A DNA stretch of 64,000 nt from Zychaea mexicana (GCF_025766255.1 NW_026516722.1:186001-250000); one strand, 5' to 3'. Shown: positions 11,301-23,217, counted from the first letter of the stretch. The notes: generated by a model from the sequence alone, not told the origin. A program made the numbers and translations.

Positions 11301-11490
11301 CTATCAATAAACTGTTTTTAAAGAAAAGAGATAAATATTTGTATTTACTCTACCATTAGGAAAAAATAAGAACATGTCAATATTGTTGTTTGTTTCTATC
11401 AATAAACTGTTTTTAAAGAAAAGAGATAAATATTTGTATTTACTCTACCATTAGGAAAAAATAAGAACATGTCAATGTTGTTGTTTGTTT
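11301..11490. repeat. 95-bp tandem duplication
   Basis: The block starting CTATCAATAAACTG at 11301 is repeated directly at 11396, with one substitution seen (TATTGTTG against TGTTGTTG). The two copies are head to tail with no spacer. Confidence 0.9.
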
Positions 11491-11663
11491 GTTATTATTG
11501 CTATTGTTCTTTTTTTTAGAAGATGATTTGAAGCTGATGGTTGTTGTTATTTATGACATAATTAATATTTAAATAAATATAAAAAGATATATACAATTTT
11601 AATAATCTAGTGATTGATAAAAAATTAAGAATTTTTTGTAATCACTAAATTATTGATTAAACC

Positions 11664-13768
11664 TCTTTGTGATGCAATACATTCAAGAGCAAGTGGAGAA
11701 AAGTCTTACCTAGAGAAACATCAAATATATGCTTTGTCTTGACAGAGATGTTCTTGATAAAATCTTAGTTGATGAAACATACGATAACATACCTCAATCC
11801 ATTCTAGTCAATTATCACTATGTCTATTATGCAATAAAAGTGCATCTTCGACGTCAATCCCAACTTGATCCTTTGATGGCAATCAGTGAAGAATAAATAA
11901 TAAGTTTAGATTATGACAAGAAATTATATTTTATAAAAAGAATATAATTGTAAAAATTAAATGGAAATTATAACTTTATATTTTTATATGAAGAAATATT
12001 TTAATTTATTTTAATTTTTATGTTAGTTAATTATATTTTTATGATTTTTTTTAAATTTGAAAAATTGTTTTTTTTATTTTGTTTTAGAAAAAATAATTAC
12101 CATTTAGTGTTTATTCATATTGAATAAAAAAATATAAAACAAAACATAATTTATTTATTAATTGAAGTATGCGGAACGGTAGTGAGCATTTCCCTCCTTT
12201 AGTTGAGGACGAAGGACGATAACTAACTTGTCAATGATATTTAGAGATGGAAGGTTGCAGAGGGAGGCAAGCCTTCCATGGGATAATTAAAATAACAACA
12301 GCTTTCCTTAAATATAATTTATTATTTATTTTACTGTCATTATTTATTCATCAGTCTTGGTAAATGGGGTGACAAAATAGAACAAGAGAAAGGACATTTT
12401 ACTTCGGAAAATCTTGATAGTTATAAAGAGGGAATGTTCTTCTTCACGTTTATGTCACAATGGCAATTAAAGGTACAACAATCGATCCACATAGATATAC
12501 ATTATACACGTACCTAATCATATATATATTCCTTGTTATATAGCAATTGAAAGAGGATGGAGACCTTGTTTGTCTTGATTCAACCTATAAGACTTGTGTG
12601 GATGGTGCCAATCATGACTGTTATCTTTATACACTTGTAGCAAGATGCAGGACTACTGGAAAGGGCAAGCCATTAGTGTGGATGATCAGAAATTCACAAG
12701 CCCAATATCCTATTTTGTATTGGCTTCAATGGCTGAAGGATGAGCATGAATATACACCATCCCGTGTTATGATCGACGATTCTGATATAGAAATTACTGC
12801 TATTAATAAGGCGTATAACTATGTAAATGGATCCTTCCACTAACACATTTACTGACAAAGTGAAGATACTTATCTGCCACTGGTATGTCCTTAGAGCATG
12901 GAAGAAGAACCTTCTTTCCAAACTCACCACAAAACCGTCCACTCCATCGAAGACTCTGAAGGAGAAGAAAGACATGCGTGAACATGCACTTTCCCTAATG
13001 ATGAATATGATGAAAGCTGAGGTACCAACGGATTTCGATCTTGAACATGAACGATTCGAAACTTGGTCCATCGATAGTGAGGATGAATGGGAAAGTGCTC
13101 GTTTGTATTTGTACTTTGAGAGGGAGTTTCTTCCTAAACGTGAAAAATGGAGCCAAGCATGGCGCAGTGTAAGTTTTTGCTTCATCTTATATTTTCATGT
13201 CATTTTTCGACGAATTCTGTTACATACCACGAATATAAAAGCACTATTATCACATAAACACAAACAACTACAAAGAGAGCTGGCATCGTCACCTCAAAGA
13301 ACTTTACCTACCAAGCTTGCGAAGTCAATGTGTTGACGTGCTTGTCTATATCCTTTGGAGCCATGTTCTTCTAGATATAATGCAAGATCATGTTTGTACG
13401 GTAGCCAACTTTAGGTTTCGTACAATGAACAAGGCAGAAAGAATGAGACTTGCAAGAGTCAATGAATTGAACGCTACATATCTCTTTTGCCATTTAATAT
13501 AATTTTATTTCATATATCCTATTATACAAACCTTTTTGCACACATCATAGATGAAGAAGCTGCAGCCAAAATTATTGGTCAAGAAGAGAACGTTTACAAA
13601 GTACTTTCTTTCACTGACCCGGAAGAAAGTACTACATATGATGTTTCAGTCAATATCGACGAAGATTATTTTGTGTCATGCACTTGTATCGATTACCAGA
13701 CAAACGGTTCACCATGCAGGCATATGTATTTGGTATGTAAATACATGAAGGACTTGAGCAAGCATTAA
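11664..13768 (+). pseudogene. MULE (Mutator-like) transposase with SWIM zinc finger, decayed
   Basis: Segments in order: an N-terminal part (RDVLDKILVDETYDNIP, 11720-11887) with one TAG where Trp is expected; then, after a MITE at 11888-12355, GKWGDKIEQEKGHF, rejoining in frame. A probable GT-AG intron (about 12472-12543) precedes the catalytic part with LDSTYKT and MIDDSD, typical of MULE transposases. Near 12830 the frame shifts to ICHWYVLRAWKK. A probable intron opens at 13170 (GTAAGT). Then come NTNNYKESWHRHL and finally the SWIM finger CTCIDYQTNGSPCRH (13679-13723). A Ser/Gln-rich tail with a TCA microsatellite (13830-13870) may follow. The product would cut and paste a Mutator-type element; its terminal repeats were not found. 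Confidence 0.82.
11888..12355. mobile_element. 468-bp MITE inserted in the MULE
   Basis: ATCAGT occurs at 11882-11887 and again at 12350-12355. Removing the DNA between them restores the MULE reading frame exactly (A-I-S-L-G-K-W). The ends are inverted relative to each other (GAAGAATAAATAAT at the left, ATTATTTATTCATC at the right). No transposase lies inside, so it is a non-autonomous element. How much of the direct repeat is true target duplication is uncertain because the ends overlap it. Confidence 0.7.
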
Positions 13769-13999
13769 CCTTTGTTTATAAAAGAGATCAATGGGGTCCT
13801 TAGAATCAGTTTGATCCATCTACTATCACCACCATCATCATCATCATCATCATCGTCGTCACAGCAAGAGCAACAGTCAATACAACAACCACAATATAGT
13901 ATCATGGAAACCAATGAAGCTGCATCCACAGCATCCGAAACTCTTTCTGAAGAAGCTATAGATAGGTAAAATATAAGAACAATTCATCAGATTAATAAT

Positions 14000-14070
14000 T
14001 AGGGGTCGCAACTGACCCACAGGTTGAGGACGGGTCAATAGGTCGGGTTGATGCTTTTCTGAGGGGTCTA
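14000..14070 (+). repeat. Terminal fragment of the long-TIR (GACCCGT-rich) element family
   Basis: TAGGGGTCGCAACTGACCC followed by GGTTGATGCTTTTCTGA matches, in reverse complement, the right end of the element at 19739-23217. Only one end is present. The remainder up to 14618 is AT-rich with no feature seen. Confidence 0.6.
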
Positions 14071-14618
14071 ACTAGTAAGCCTTTATAACTATTTTGTTTT
14101 ATAATATTATATATTTTTTATAAATTTCTTATAGTCAAAGTAATCCTTTTTAGCCGAAATAATATTTTTTATTAATTTTACTTTTTTTTTAAAAATTGAA
14201 TTTTTATTTATTATATTGAGTAGTGCTCAAATATATATATAATAAGGAGTTATCTTCGGGGATTGGCTTGGGTCACAAAACTGAGTCACCAGCCAAATTG
14301 TGACCTTACACACAATAATCGCATTGTAGAAAAAAATTGAGTACCTGCTAGGTCACCGCTATGAATCATTTATGACACATCTTGCATATGCCTTTGACAT
14401 GACACACATCCTTAGACTCAACGAGCGTAGCAGTAACAATGCAATAACATGTACATTGACTCATTCTCAATTAGATGAGCATCAGTGTTTTCTTTGCTAT
14501 CACAAATGATATAAATAAAAGACCGTTTACTATTCTCAAAAATGTTGCCTTTATTTATTTGCAATATATTTCCAACTTTTCAAGCTGTACACTTTTTTCT
14601 AACACATCTTTGTCAATT

Positions 14619-16846
14619 ATGTCTCTCAACACCACCGCCAGCTCCTCTACGTATCAGGCCTCGCAAATGGCTATGCGTGAATCTATGAATGAAACGCACC
14701 GTGAAGCACTCGAAGCACGCCCAGCCAACACAAAGAAAACCTATGTCAACAATCAAACGGAATACCGTCAATGGTGCGATAGAATGATGCCACATTTGCC
14801 TACAGAAACTCGTTATATTGTTTATGGCGACAAGCTCCATTTGTTTCTCAAAGAAGAGGTATGTACAATAATTATGAAATGTGCGACTTCAAATTCATAG
14901 TTTTGCTGTACTGCTTCTTAGCTTATACAATCTCAATTAACAGGTCATGAACCGTGATGCTCGTCGCAAGGGCAAAGGATCGACCCAGCTCAAGAAAATC
15001 AAAGCTTCCACTTTCATGAGCTACGTTGCTGCCATCGTCGATTTATATCAGCAACAAGTTCGTTCGTTTACCAATAGTCATCCTCATCCACGTAGCGCTG
15101 TCAAGGAACTTATCGACCTCGTCCAAATCCGCGAAGAAAGCCAACGACGTGAAAATTACGACGAACATGCACTTGGAACATTGATCGATGGATATACGAC
15201 CACCGATCAGATTGCCGACGTTGTCGATTACTACATGGCCAAGAACGAAGGGTCTCACTTGCGCAATGCTCTCGCATTTTTGCTTTCTCACTATTGTTTG
15301 TTGCGAAGCGAGTCGGCACGGAAGGCTACCTTACCCGATATGCACAGTGTCGAATTGGAGCGTGAAGGCCCGTCCGAATGCCATTCCCTCATGATGATTA
15401 TCAAGCAAGGAAAGACAAACAAGCACGGTCGTCTGGAACTTGTCGCCTGCATCCGGAACACTCGCGTCGAGATATGCCCCTTCATGGCTCTTTCTTTTTA
15501 TTTTTTCTGGCGTTGGCATGTCGAAAACGAGCCATTCCCCGTCTTCACTCATAACCAAGATTGGTATGATATCCGCTTGCTCAAGAGCACCTCTCCTTCC
15601 GCCACCAACACCACCGAAGTCTCATATCAGCAGCAACTTCGAGCAATCGACGAGGCGTTTGCCAAATGTAACATTGTCTCCTCCAAGAAGACACATGCCG
15701 CCCGTGGATCCTCATGTAAGATGGCAGATTTGGATGGTGCCGACGAGGCGCAGATAAGAAGATTAGGCAGATGGAACAACACTACGATGAATGGTGCTTA
15801 CTTGACAAGTCTTCCTCGTGAAGTCATGCGTGTCTTGGCCGGCTTTCCTACTCAACAGGGTCACTTCTTTCTGCCTCGTGCTGCCGTTGACCCTCCTCAA
15901 GAATTATGCAAAAAGATTTTTCCTCGTGTCGAATACTGGCTGGAAACAATTCGACCTGATCAAGTGGCTGCCGCCGGGTTTCTGCGTCTCTTAGGTGTTC
16001 TGCGCGTTACGTTTCTTCAAGGCGCTGTGCTTATGCAAGAAAAGTATCCGCATCATCCAATTTTTCTCAATCATATATTCAGAGAGCCGCTATACATCTA
16101 GTTCAAAGAGTAAGTATTGATTTTAAAAAATGCACAAGATGATCATCAATATGGTACTTATTGTTGTTACTATTTTGACTATTAGAGATCTTCAACGATC
16201 CATCCAAGAAGATGCCACCCCTCAAGATCTGCTCTTGCAACGTGCCGTACCTCACCTTGAGCAACGCATGAGCACGATGAACAATGAAATGGGTTCGCGG
16301 TTAGATGCAATGCAAATGCAGATGGAAAATATGACGAAGAACCTTTCTGACCTCGTATCCGGCCGTGCGACGGTAAACCTAAGCATCAATTGGCCATCAT
16401 CATCATCATCAGCAGCAGCAGCAGCACCAATGCCAACACAGCAGCACCATCCAGAGCAGCAGCCAACAACAGCAACAGTTACATCCATCCCGAGTTCAGC
16501 ACCTTCCGAATCATTGGGTCTTGATGCAACGAGTGAGCCACCGTTTTACATGATGAGCCGGGGAATCAAGACTGTCACTGACCTTTGGGCAGAGTGGTCG
16601 GTTGGGCTTGCTGGAGGCTATGCAGTGAAAACACTGGAACAACGTTGGGGTGCAAAATGGAGAAACGGCGATCGCAAGTTCTTCAGTCGCAGAATCAAGA
16701 TCATTAAGGAGGTCGAGCGATTTGCCTCTGCCAAAGGGATTTCGGAAACGACAGCAGCAGCAATGGGCGAAGAAAGGCGCAATGCTCTTGGACTTAGCTT
16801 AAACGAGCTTAACAAACAGGCGACAACGATTTTCCAAAATATTTAG
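14619..16846 (+). pseudogene. Crypton tyrosine recombinase with GCR1_C domain, one in-frame TAG
   Basis: Three exons join in frame: 14619-14858, 14944-16109 and 16186-16846 (2067 nt, 689 codons). The introns are GTATGT...CAG (14859-14943) and GTAAGT...TAG (16110-16185). The N-terminal part (NTKKTYVNNQTEYRQWC) resembles a SAM-like DNA-binding region. The middle has the tyrosine recombinase pattern: Arg in LLRSESAR, THAARG, GRW and a later Tyr. This region resembles fungal Ndc10. After a Gln/Ser-rich linker comes a GCR1_C DNA-binding domain (MSRGIKTVTDLW, RWGAKWR, RKFFSRR). This combination is known from fungal Cryptons, which insert by recombination. A TAG at 16099-16101 lies 8 nt before the second intron; CAG-to-TAG would explain it. 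The element ends are not defined, as Cryptons lack terminal repeats. Confidence 0.88.
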
Positions 16847-17636
16847 GTGTTTACATAGCTCTTTTCTCCCTTTGCTACTTGTTCAGCAGACCCACTTAAA
16901 CTATTTACTTGAAATAAATGAAACATATTTTGTTTGAAGAAGATAAGAAGCGTCGCTTATTGTAAAATATCTTTCCGTCATATGTTTTAGATTTACTGTT
17001 GTAATGGCGAAATCGCAAGTATAATATAGATGAATTTGAATGGAACACATGACAATGACAGGTAGTAGCATAGCAACGGTGTCAGAAACAAAAGGACAGA
17101 GAGTAATATTATTATTTTGTGACCCGCACGGCAATAACTCCAGTTATTTCTCATGCAGATGGCAGAAAACAAGTGTTATTTCTTGCGGGTCCCAAATTTT
17201 GCGGGTGACCTGCTGTGACATGTCGGGACATTGAGGTTGTATAATTATTATTATCAAAATTTGACATTATTCTAAGGTTATTAGATTTCCCAGATTGCTC
17301 TACTAGAGATGAATATTCAATATCTATAAATTTTGTTATAAATAACAAATTTATGATATTTCATTATTCTGTCAAGCTAAGCATCGATCCAGTTGGTCTC
17401 GCTTAGAGGAGGGTATGCTCATTACCATTCCGCCACTTTAAGAAATTCTTGTATTTATAAAAATCACAAAAATTTTTAAAGTTTACAAATTTTATTAAAG
17501 ATCACAAAATTAAAAAACCATATTTATAAATATAGTTTTTAATTTTTAAACTTATCATATTAAAAAATTTCACAATTTTTTAACTAACAATAATTTCGCT
17601 AAAATTATAAAACTAAGGTTTAACACCCAGAGTTAA
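16847..17636. other. AT-rich spacer between Crypton and chromodomain-DDE element
   Basis: I found no coding sequence. GACCCGC/GCGGGTC words at 17116-17222 recall the hAT-like termini. A tRNA-like stretch at 17376-17446 does not fold properly and was rejected. Confidence 0.4.
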
Positions 17637-17699
17637 AAGATCGAACAAAACAATGAACACTACCAATTTCAAGAACAATTACAATCAGAGGTTTATAAG

Positions 17700-19133
17700 T
17701 TGGTAGAAAACAAATGGATGTTTTTAAATACAGAATGGCCATATATACAAAATAAATTTAATCACAGAACAGAAATGAAAAAAACTAAAAATAATAAAAT
17801 TGATATTATAAAAGATATTCTTTTAAAACAGTTGGGTTACATTCCTGTATTTTACTTTTTAAATGTTCTATATGGAAATAGAGAATATCCTGGTCCTTAT
17901 AAAGAAGTTGAAAAGGGTTTAATTTTATTATACCATATTGTATCAGGTAAATCTGGAAATGATATGCATGAATTTATACCATATTCTACTTTTTATGATA
18001 TATATAAACGTTTTTGGATTACTAATTATAATAATATTAATGAAGTTGTAAAAAAAGATTTAGATGAACTATTTTCAAATATCAAAATTCGTATTTTAGC
18101 AGTAAAAGTTAATAGTCCACAAGGATTTAAAAATGTTACATTATTTCTTGATGGACATGATTCAAAAATTAAATATTATAATCCATCTGAATTATCCAAA
18201 ACATTATATTCATATAAATTAAAAGGAAAAGGAATTAGAATACAAATTATGTCAGATATGAATAATATGATCATATATGTATCAGATAGTGAAAAATGTG
18301 CTATAGGAAATGATGGTACAATGTTTTTGAATATAAAGCTCTATAAAAATAAGATATCAGAAGCAGATTGTATTAGTTTTGATGGAGGATATGATTTATT
18401 TGTAGAAAAATTTATTGATCATGCTGATAATTATAGTAATAGTAATACATTTAATAATAGAAATTTTATGTATCCTATACAAAAAGAGCAAAATATAAAT
18501 AGAAGTGTAACAGAATTAGATTATAATAAGAAATTTGGGTCATTTAGATCAGGAATAGAAAATCATTTTTCAGTTTTAGCATCTAAATTTGATCGTTTTA
18601 ATAATAATAGAGCAGCAATTCAAATATCTGATATAAAATATTATAATTTACAATTAAGAGTATGTTGTATATTAAAAAATATATGGAAAATGGTAAATGA
18701 TTATTAGATAGAAGTTCAACCACATCATATGTTATGGTATAATGATGGTTTTGAATTTCCAACTAAAGAAACAAAATTAAATTATATTATTAAGAATAAA
18801 CAGTTAATTGATACTGAATATAATGAAATGTTAGATATACAAGAAAAATTTTTAAATATCAATATAGAAGATATAAATATGACATATGAAGAAGATGAAG
18901 TTATAAATAGAGAAGAAACCATAACCAAAAAAAGAAAAAAAAATAAAGACAAAAATAAAGACAAAGAAAAAGCAAATGAAGAAAATGTATATGAAGTAGA
19001 AAAAATAATAGATCATGTGATAGATGAGAGAGGAAAGTTTGTATTTTATGTTAAATGGTTAGGTTATAATGATGAAGATTATACATGGATTAAAGAAAGT
19101 AATTTTAATACCAAAACTATTGTAACTGATTAA
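17700..19133 (+). pseudogene. DDE_4-type transposase fused to a chromodomain, copy 1
   Basis: One frame of 478 codons is broken only by a TAG at 18705-18707. Counted from 17700, D151 (FLDGHDSK), D228 (SFDGGYDLF) and E287 (FRSGIENHF) fit the DDE_4/Harbinger-like pattern, in which the last Glu follows R-x-x-x. Beyond the stop come a charged linker and a C-terminal chromodomain (YEVEKIIDHV, FYVKWLGYNDEDYTW). Chromodomains bind histone tails and could steer integration. The frame is open from about 17637 but has no ATG before 17718, so the true start is lost or upstream. Codons are strongly AT-rich (Lys, Asn, Ile), unlike the LTR elements. Related copies lie at 57748-59156 and 62089-63716, with a fragment at 30026-30208. 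Confidence 0.82.
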
Positions 19134-19185
19134 AAAAATTTGAATAATTTATAAATATAAAAAAAAGAAATCAAAAAAGGTAATA

Positions 19186-19641
19186 ATGGATCCTAATAAC
19201 TTTGCTTTTAATATAGATTATGATTTTGATTTTTATAAACTTAATACTTATGATGAAATTTTAAAATATATTGGTAGTAATTTATTAGCAAGATATATTG
19301 AAAATAAAAATAATAAGATTGAAAATTTTAAATGATATTATATATATAGAAGAAACTGGTATGAGAAATCATTGTGATTTTTATTATATTAATGTTAATA
19401 TTTCTCTACCAACTTATTATATAAAATTAACTGATAATTTAATAATGAAAATCAAATATTTAAAATTCCTGATATAATTGCTTTTTCAAAAATTATTCAA
19501 ACTATTTTATATGTAAATTAAGACTATAAAGATTATGCATATTATGTCTTATTTAGAAATAACCAAATATATTGTACTAATAAAGCTCCATTTATTTATA
19601 GAGATGAAATAGTCAATAATTTAATTTTTTTATCAAAATAA
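19186..19641 (+). pseudogene. Possible second gene of the chromodomain-DDE element, unrecognised
   Basis: An ATG at 19186, 50 nt after the transposase stop and on the same strand, opens a frame (MDPNNFAFNIDYDFDF...) that ends after about 49 codons. In shifted frames the sequence stays protein-like for another 300 nt (SLPTYYIKLT, YVLFRNNQIYCTNKAPFIY). Harbinger-type elements often carry a second, DNA-binding gene, but I see no Myb/SANT motif. Composition matches the transposase. It may be chance in AT-rich DNA. Confidence 0.35.
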
Positions 19642-20296
19642 TGTTATTTTAGTCAACTGCTATAGTGACTATTTCCTTATTAAATAATATTAATAATATA
19701 TATATTTGATTAATAAAAATTATAGATTAAAAAAATTATAATGGTTCAAATTAGCCACCTGACCCACGGGTCGACCCGTCCAACCCTTGACCCAACCTGT
19801 TGACCCGTGGTGACCCGTGTATACATATAATATGTATGAGGTACTTATATTTAAGTAGTCAATCTTCTTATTGGGAAACATAATTAGTTGTCAATATGTC
19901 TACTATAGAACTATAGCATAAAACGTACTTAATTCTTTTTATTGTGGGATTATACTTTATATTCAACAATATGGGATAAGTAAGCTATAAGCAATATATA
20001 TGATAGGAGTAAAAAAGTAGCAATAGTGCAATAAGAATATACAATAGAGGGTGGCAGTAAGAGACGCGATTTAACAAAAGACAGAAAAGGAATTGAGGAA
20101 AGGAAATCGAAGGAAGAAGAAAGAAGTGAAAAGAAAAGGGAAAAGGGAAAAGGATAAGGGGCATATAGGGAAGTCGATTTTCAACCACACTTTAAATATT
20201 ATGCTTTCTTTAAAGCATATGAGCCCAAGCGATTTCTTTTGTGATGGCACAGAACCCTTTACCTTTAAGAATAATCACTCAAAACGTAGATGTTGC

Positions 20297-22366
20297 TAGG
20301 GATCCGCATGGTTCGGTTCGGTTCGGTTCTTGAAGGGAACCGAACCGAATCGTCTAAAGCAAGAACCGAACCGACTAGAACCGACTAGAACCGACTAGAA
20401 CCGACTAGAACCGACGAGAACCGTAGAACCGAAGAATCGAACCGAAGAGCCAAACCTATCATGTATATAAAAAAGGCAAGATTCGGTATCTTTAAATGAA
20501 AGCTAATGTGTGTGTTCAAATGTCGCGGTATACTTGAATACTGCAGTAAAAAAGAATAGTTTATTATTGTATATTGAACAGCGATCTCAAAATGAATAAG
20601 AGGAACAGAATGTAAACATTCTTATACGATGTGGGTCATTGCATGGTTAAAAGATTGAAGCACAGTTTTTACAAAAAAAAAAGTGGAGCTTATAGTACTT
20701 ACTTAGAGCGACTTAGTATTACTAGTACAGGATTTTGAATCCAATCCCGGACACGGGCTCAAAACTTTTCGCGAACGGGATTTTTTTTTTCGCCCATGGG
20801 ATTTTTTCTTTTGGTTTACGGGATTTACTATTTCGTTCGCGGGCTTTCTTTTTCGCCAATGAGATTTTCCATTTGGCCAACGGCGTTTTGACTTGGCCAA
20901 CAGCATTTTATTTCGCTAATGGCCCCTTTTTTCGCTAACGGCATTTTCACTTAGTCAACGGCCCTCTTTTTCGCTAACGACATTACTAATTTGCTTACAG
21001 CAGTTTATTTTGCCAACGGCATTATCATTTGCACAATGGCCCCTCATTTGGTTCACAAGACTATTGTTTCGCTTACAGTTTTCTTTTATTTAGTTAAGGC
21101 ATATTCAACATCTTCGTTTAAGCTTTTGATTCCAAATACAACATACGTTTTTACTTATATCCGTACCAAATACGTTCAATAAACATAGACAACAGAATGG
21201 GTTGAAATGCCTATTTCTAGCTTTCTTTTCGAGCCAACTCTTTTAATGATCGCTCACTGGCTAACACTGTCAGTCTTAGAATCTTGCTCTTCCGTTTTTG
21301 TACTACTGTAGTTAAATGTAAATGGCAATAGCAGGCTTCATTTCTGTCAAACGCCAAAAGCTATAAACTCGAAACTGAAATTATACGCTGTAAAAAAGCA
21401 TCTTTGCTTGAATTAAGTAGAAGATGCAGAATGCAGTGACTAATAATTGAAATGCTGCTAGCCAAACGACAGTACCATGGGCGAAACATTAATCCTGTGA
21501 ACCAAATGAGGGCCGTTGTCCAAGTGACAATGCCGTTGGCGAAATAAACTGCTGCAAGCAAATTAGTAATGCCGTTAGCGAAAAAGAGGGCCGTTGACCA
21601 AGTGAAAATGCCGTTAGCGAAAAAAGGGGCCATTAGCGAAATAAAATGCTGTTGGCCAAGTCGAAACGCCGTTGGCCAAATGGAGAATCTCATTGGCGAA
21701 AAAGAAAGCCCGCAAACGAAATAGTAAATCCCGTAAACCAAAAGAAAAAATCCTATGAGCGAAAAAAAAAAATCCCGTTCGCGAAAAGTTTTGAGCCCAT
21801 ATCCGGGATTGGATTCAAAATCCTGTACAATATGTTATCGTAACATTGGAGGAATTGAACCACAACCGGCAGTACATACAGCTGCTGTGTCTCTACGTGT
21901 GTATAGTGTATAGTGTCTCATAAAAGGCAAAGGGTGAATGGGTAAAATAATTCTGTTATGAGCCCCAGAATGCGCAATCTCAAACAGAATGCACAAACTT
22001 GATAAAACTGATCGAGAAGCCATGATAAATCTAGTAAAGTAGTACGTCATGGAGAAAAATGCATTGTGGGTAGCAAAGTAGAGGAACAAGTAATGATGTG
22101 CGTCATGGGCGGAGAAAGCAAGCTGCCGTCAGAAGAATACACTACTTCGTGGTCTTTTCGAAATAACATTGTTCGTAACTTCCATTATAGCCTACTTTAT
22201 ACTAATTACCAAAATCACTGATTGCAATCTTCTGCCTCTCGGTTCTTCGGTTCTAAGTATACAGAACCAGTTCGGTTCCGGTTTGGTCCTTGGTAGGAAC
22301 CGAACCATATTTTCTCGGTTTCGGTTCGGTTCGGTTCTGGTTCTACGGTTCTGATACGGATCCCTA
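20297..22366. mobile_element. hAT-like non-autonomous element with 8-bp target duplication
   Basis: The 2070-bp unit starts TAGGGATCCG and ends CGGATCCCTA. It is flanked by a perfect 8-bp direct repeat GATGTTGC (20289-20296 and 22367-22374); 8 bp and TAGGG tips are hallmarks of hAT elements. Just inside each end are many short units of GGTTCGGTTC or CCGACTAGAA type (20310-20460 and 22228-22350), forming subterminal repeats that could bind a transposase. No transposase gene is present. The middle is occupied by the foldback element at 20728-21825. Confidence 0.82.
20728..21825. mobile_element. Foldback element with about 340-bp inverted arms and TA target
   Basis: Both ends read CAGGATTTTGAATCCAATCC inward and are flanked by TA (20726-20727, 21826-21827), as for Tc1/mariner-type insertion. 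The arms (about 20728-21075 and 21478-21825) are near-perfect inverted copies. They are built of degenerate units of about 21 bp such as TTTCGCTAACGGCATT and TTGGCCAACGGC. No transposase lies inside. A third arm copy is at 59157-59850, beside a Tc1/DDE_3-like transposase that may have mobilised this family. The ORFs on both strands here are by-products of the repeats. Confidence 0.8.
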
Positions 22367-23217
22367 GATGTTGCTAGCACTGCTAGGAGTTTGCGTGCCA
22401 TCATCTTAGAGAGCTATATATATATGGAGTTTTGCACTTCCAGCGCTCAAGTTCAGGCTGATCGACACTTCCTTCATCACTACATTGAAATCAGTCTTGA
22501 CACGTCAACCCGAGTTTTGACCCGTCGGGTTGAACGGGTCGGGTCGGGTCAGTGTTTTCTTAACCCACAGGTCAATGGGTTAGACCCTTGCCCCAACCCG
22601 ACCCGTCCAATTGCGACCCCTATTAAAGATATAGGGTTCTGTGCCATCACAAAAGAAATCACTTGGGCTCACATGCTTTAAAGAAAGCATAATATTTAAA
22701 GTGTGGTTGAAAATCGACTTCCCTATATGCCCCTTATCCTTTTCCCTTTTCCCTTTTCTTTTCACTTCTTCCTTGTTCCTTCATTTTTCTTTTCTCAATT
22801 CCTTTTCAGTCTTTTGTCAAATCTCGTCTCTTACTGCCACCCTCTATTGTCCGCTCTCATTGTACTATTACTGCTTCTTTACTCCTTTTACATATATTGC
22901 TTATAGCTTACTTATCCTCTACTCTTGAATATAAAATATAATCCCACAATAAAAAGAATATAAGTACATTTTATGTTACAGTTATATAGCAGATATATTG
23001 ACAACTACATCTTTAATATAATGATGCTTCCCAATAAGAAGACTGACTACTAAGTACCTCATACATATTATATGTATACATGGGTCACAATGGGTCAACG
23101 GGTCAGGTCAAGGGTTAGAGAGGTTGACCTATGGGTCAGAAAAGCATCAACCCAGCCCATTGACCTGTCCTCAACGCACGGGTCGGTTTTGACCTATGGG
23201 TCAGATTGCGGCACCTA

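Larger units (their letters stand above)
19739..23217. mobile_element. Long-inverted-repeat element with GACCCGT-rich ends, carrying nested insertions
   Basis: The left arm (19739-about 20270) and right arm (about 22622-23217) are inverted copies of one another. Shared words run in the same order, for example TACATATAATATGTATGAGG, GGGAAGTCGATTTTCAACC and GGGTTCTGTGCCATCAC. The outer ends carry repeated GACCCGT/ACGGGTC motifs and a TAGGGGTCGCAA-like tip, hAT-like in style. No transposase is visible. The interior holds a second element (20297-22366) and, around 22480-22622, another terminus of the same family (TTGCGACCCCTA). The tips are worn and I could not confirm a target duplication. Confidence 0.65.

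Noticed and set aside
11888..12355. Intron in the MULE gene
   Set aside because: No GT...AG at the borders, while inverted ends and a direct repeat fit a MITE.
17376..17446. tRNA-like stretch on the minus strand with A-box-like TGGCGGAATGG and B-box-like GGATCGATGC
   Set aside because: The acceptor and T-arm do not pair, and CTAAGC/GCTTAG forms a different hairpin. At best a tRNA remnant.
20093..20299. Lys/Arg-rich ORF and its mirror at 22580-22928
   Set aside because: Both come from the same low-complexity arm of the long-TIR element in opposite orientations.
20703..21843. ORFs on both strands within the foldback element as genes
   Set aside because: They follow the 21-bp repeat units and mirror each other in the two arms.
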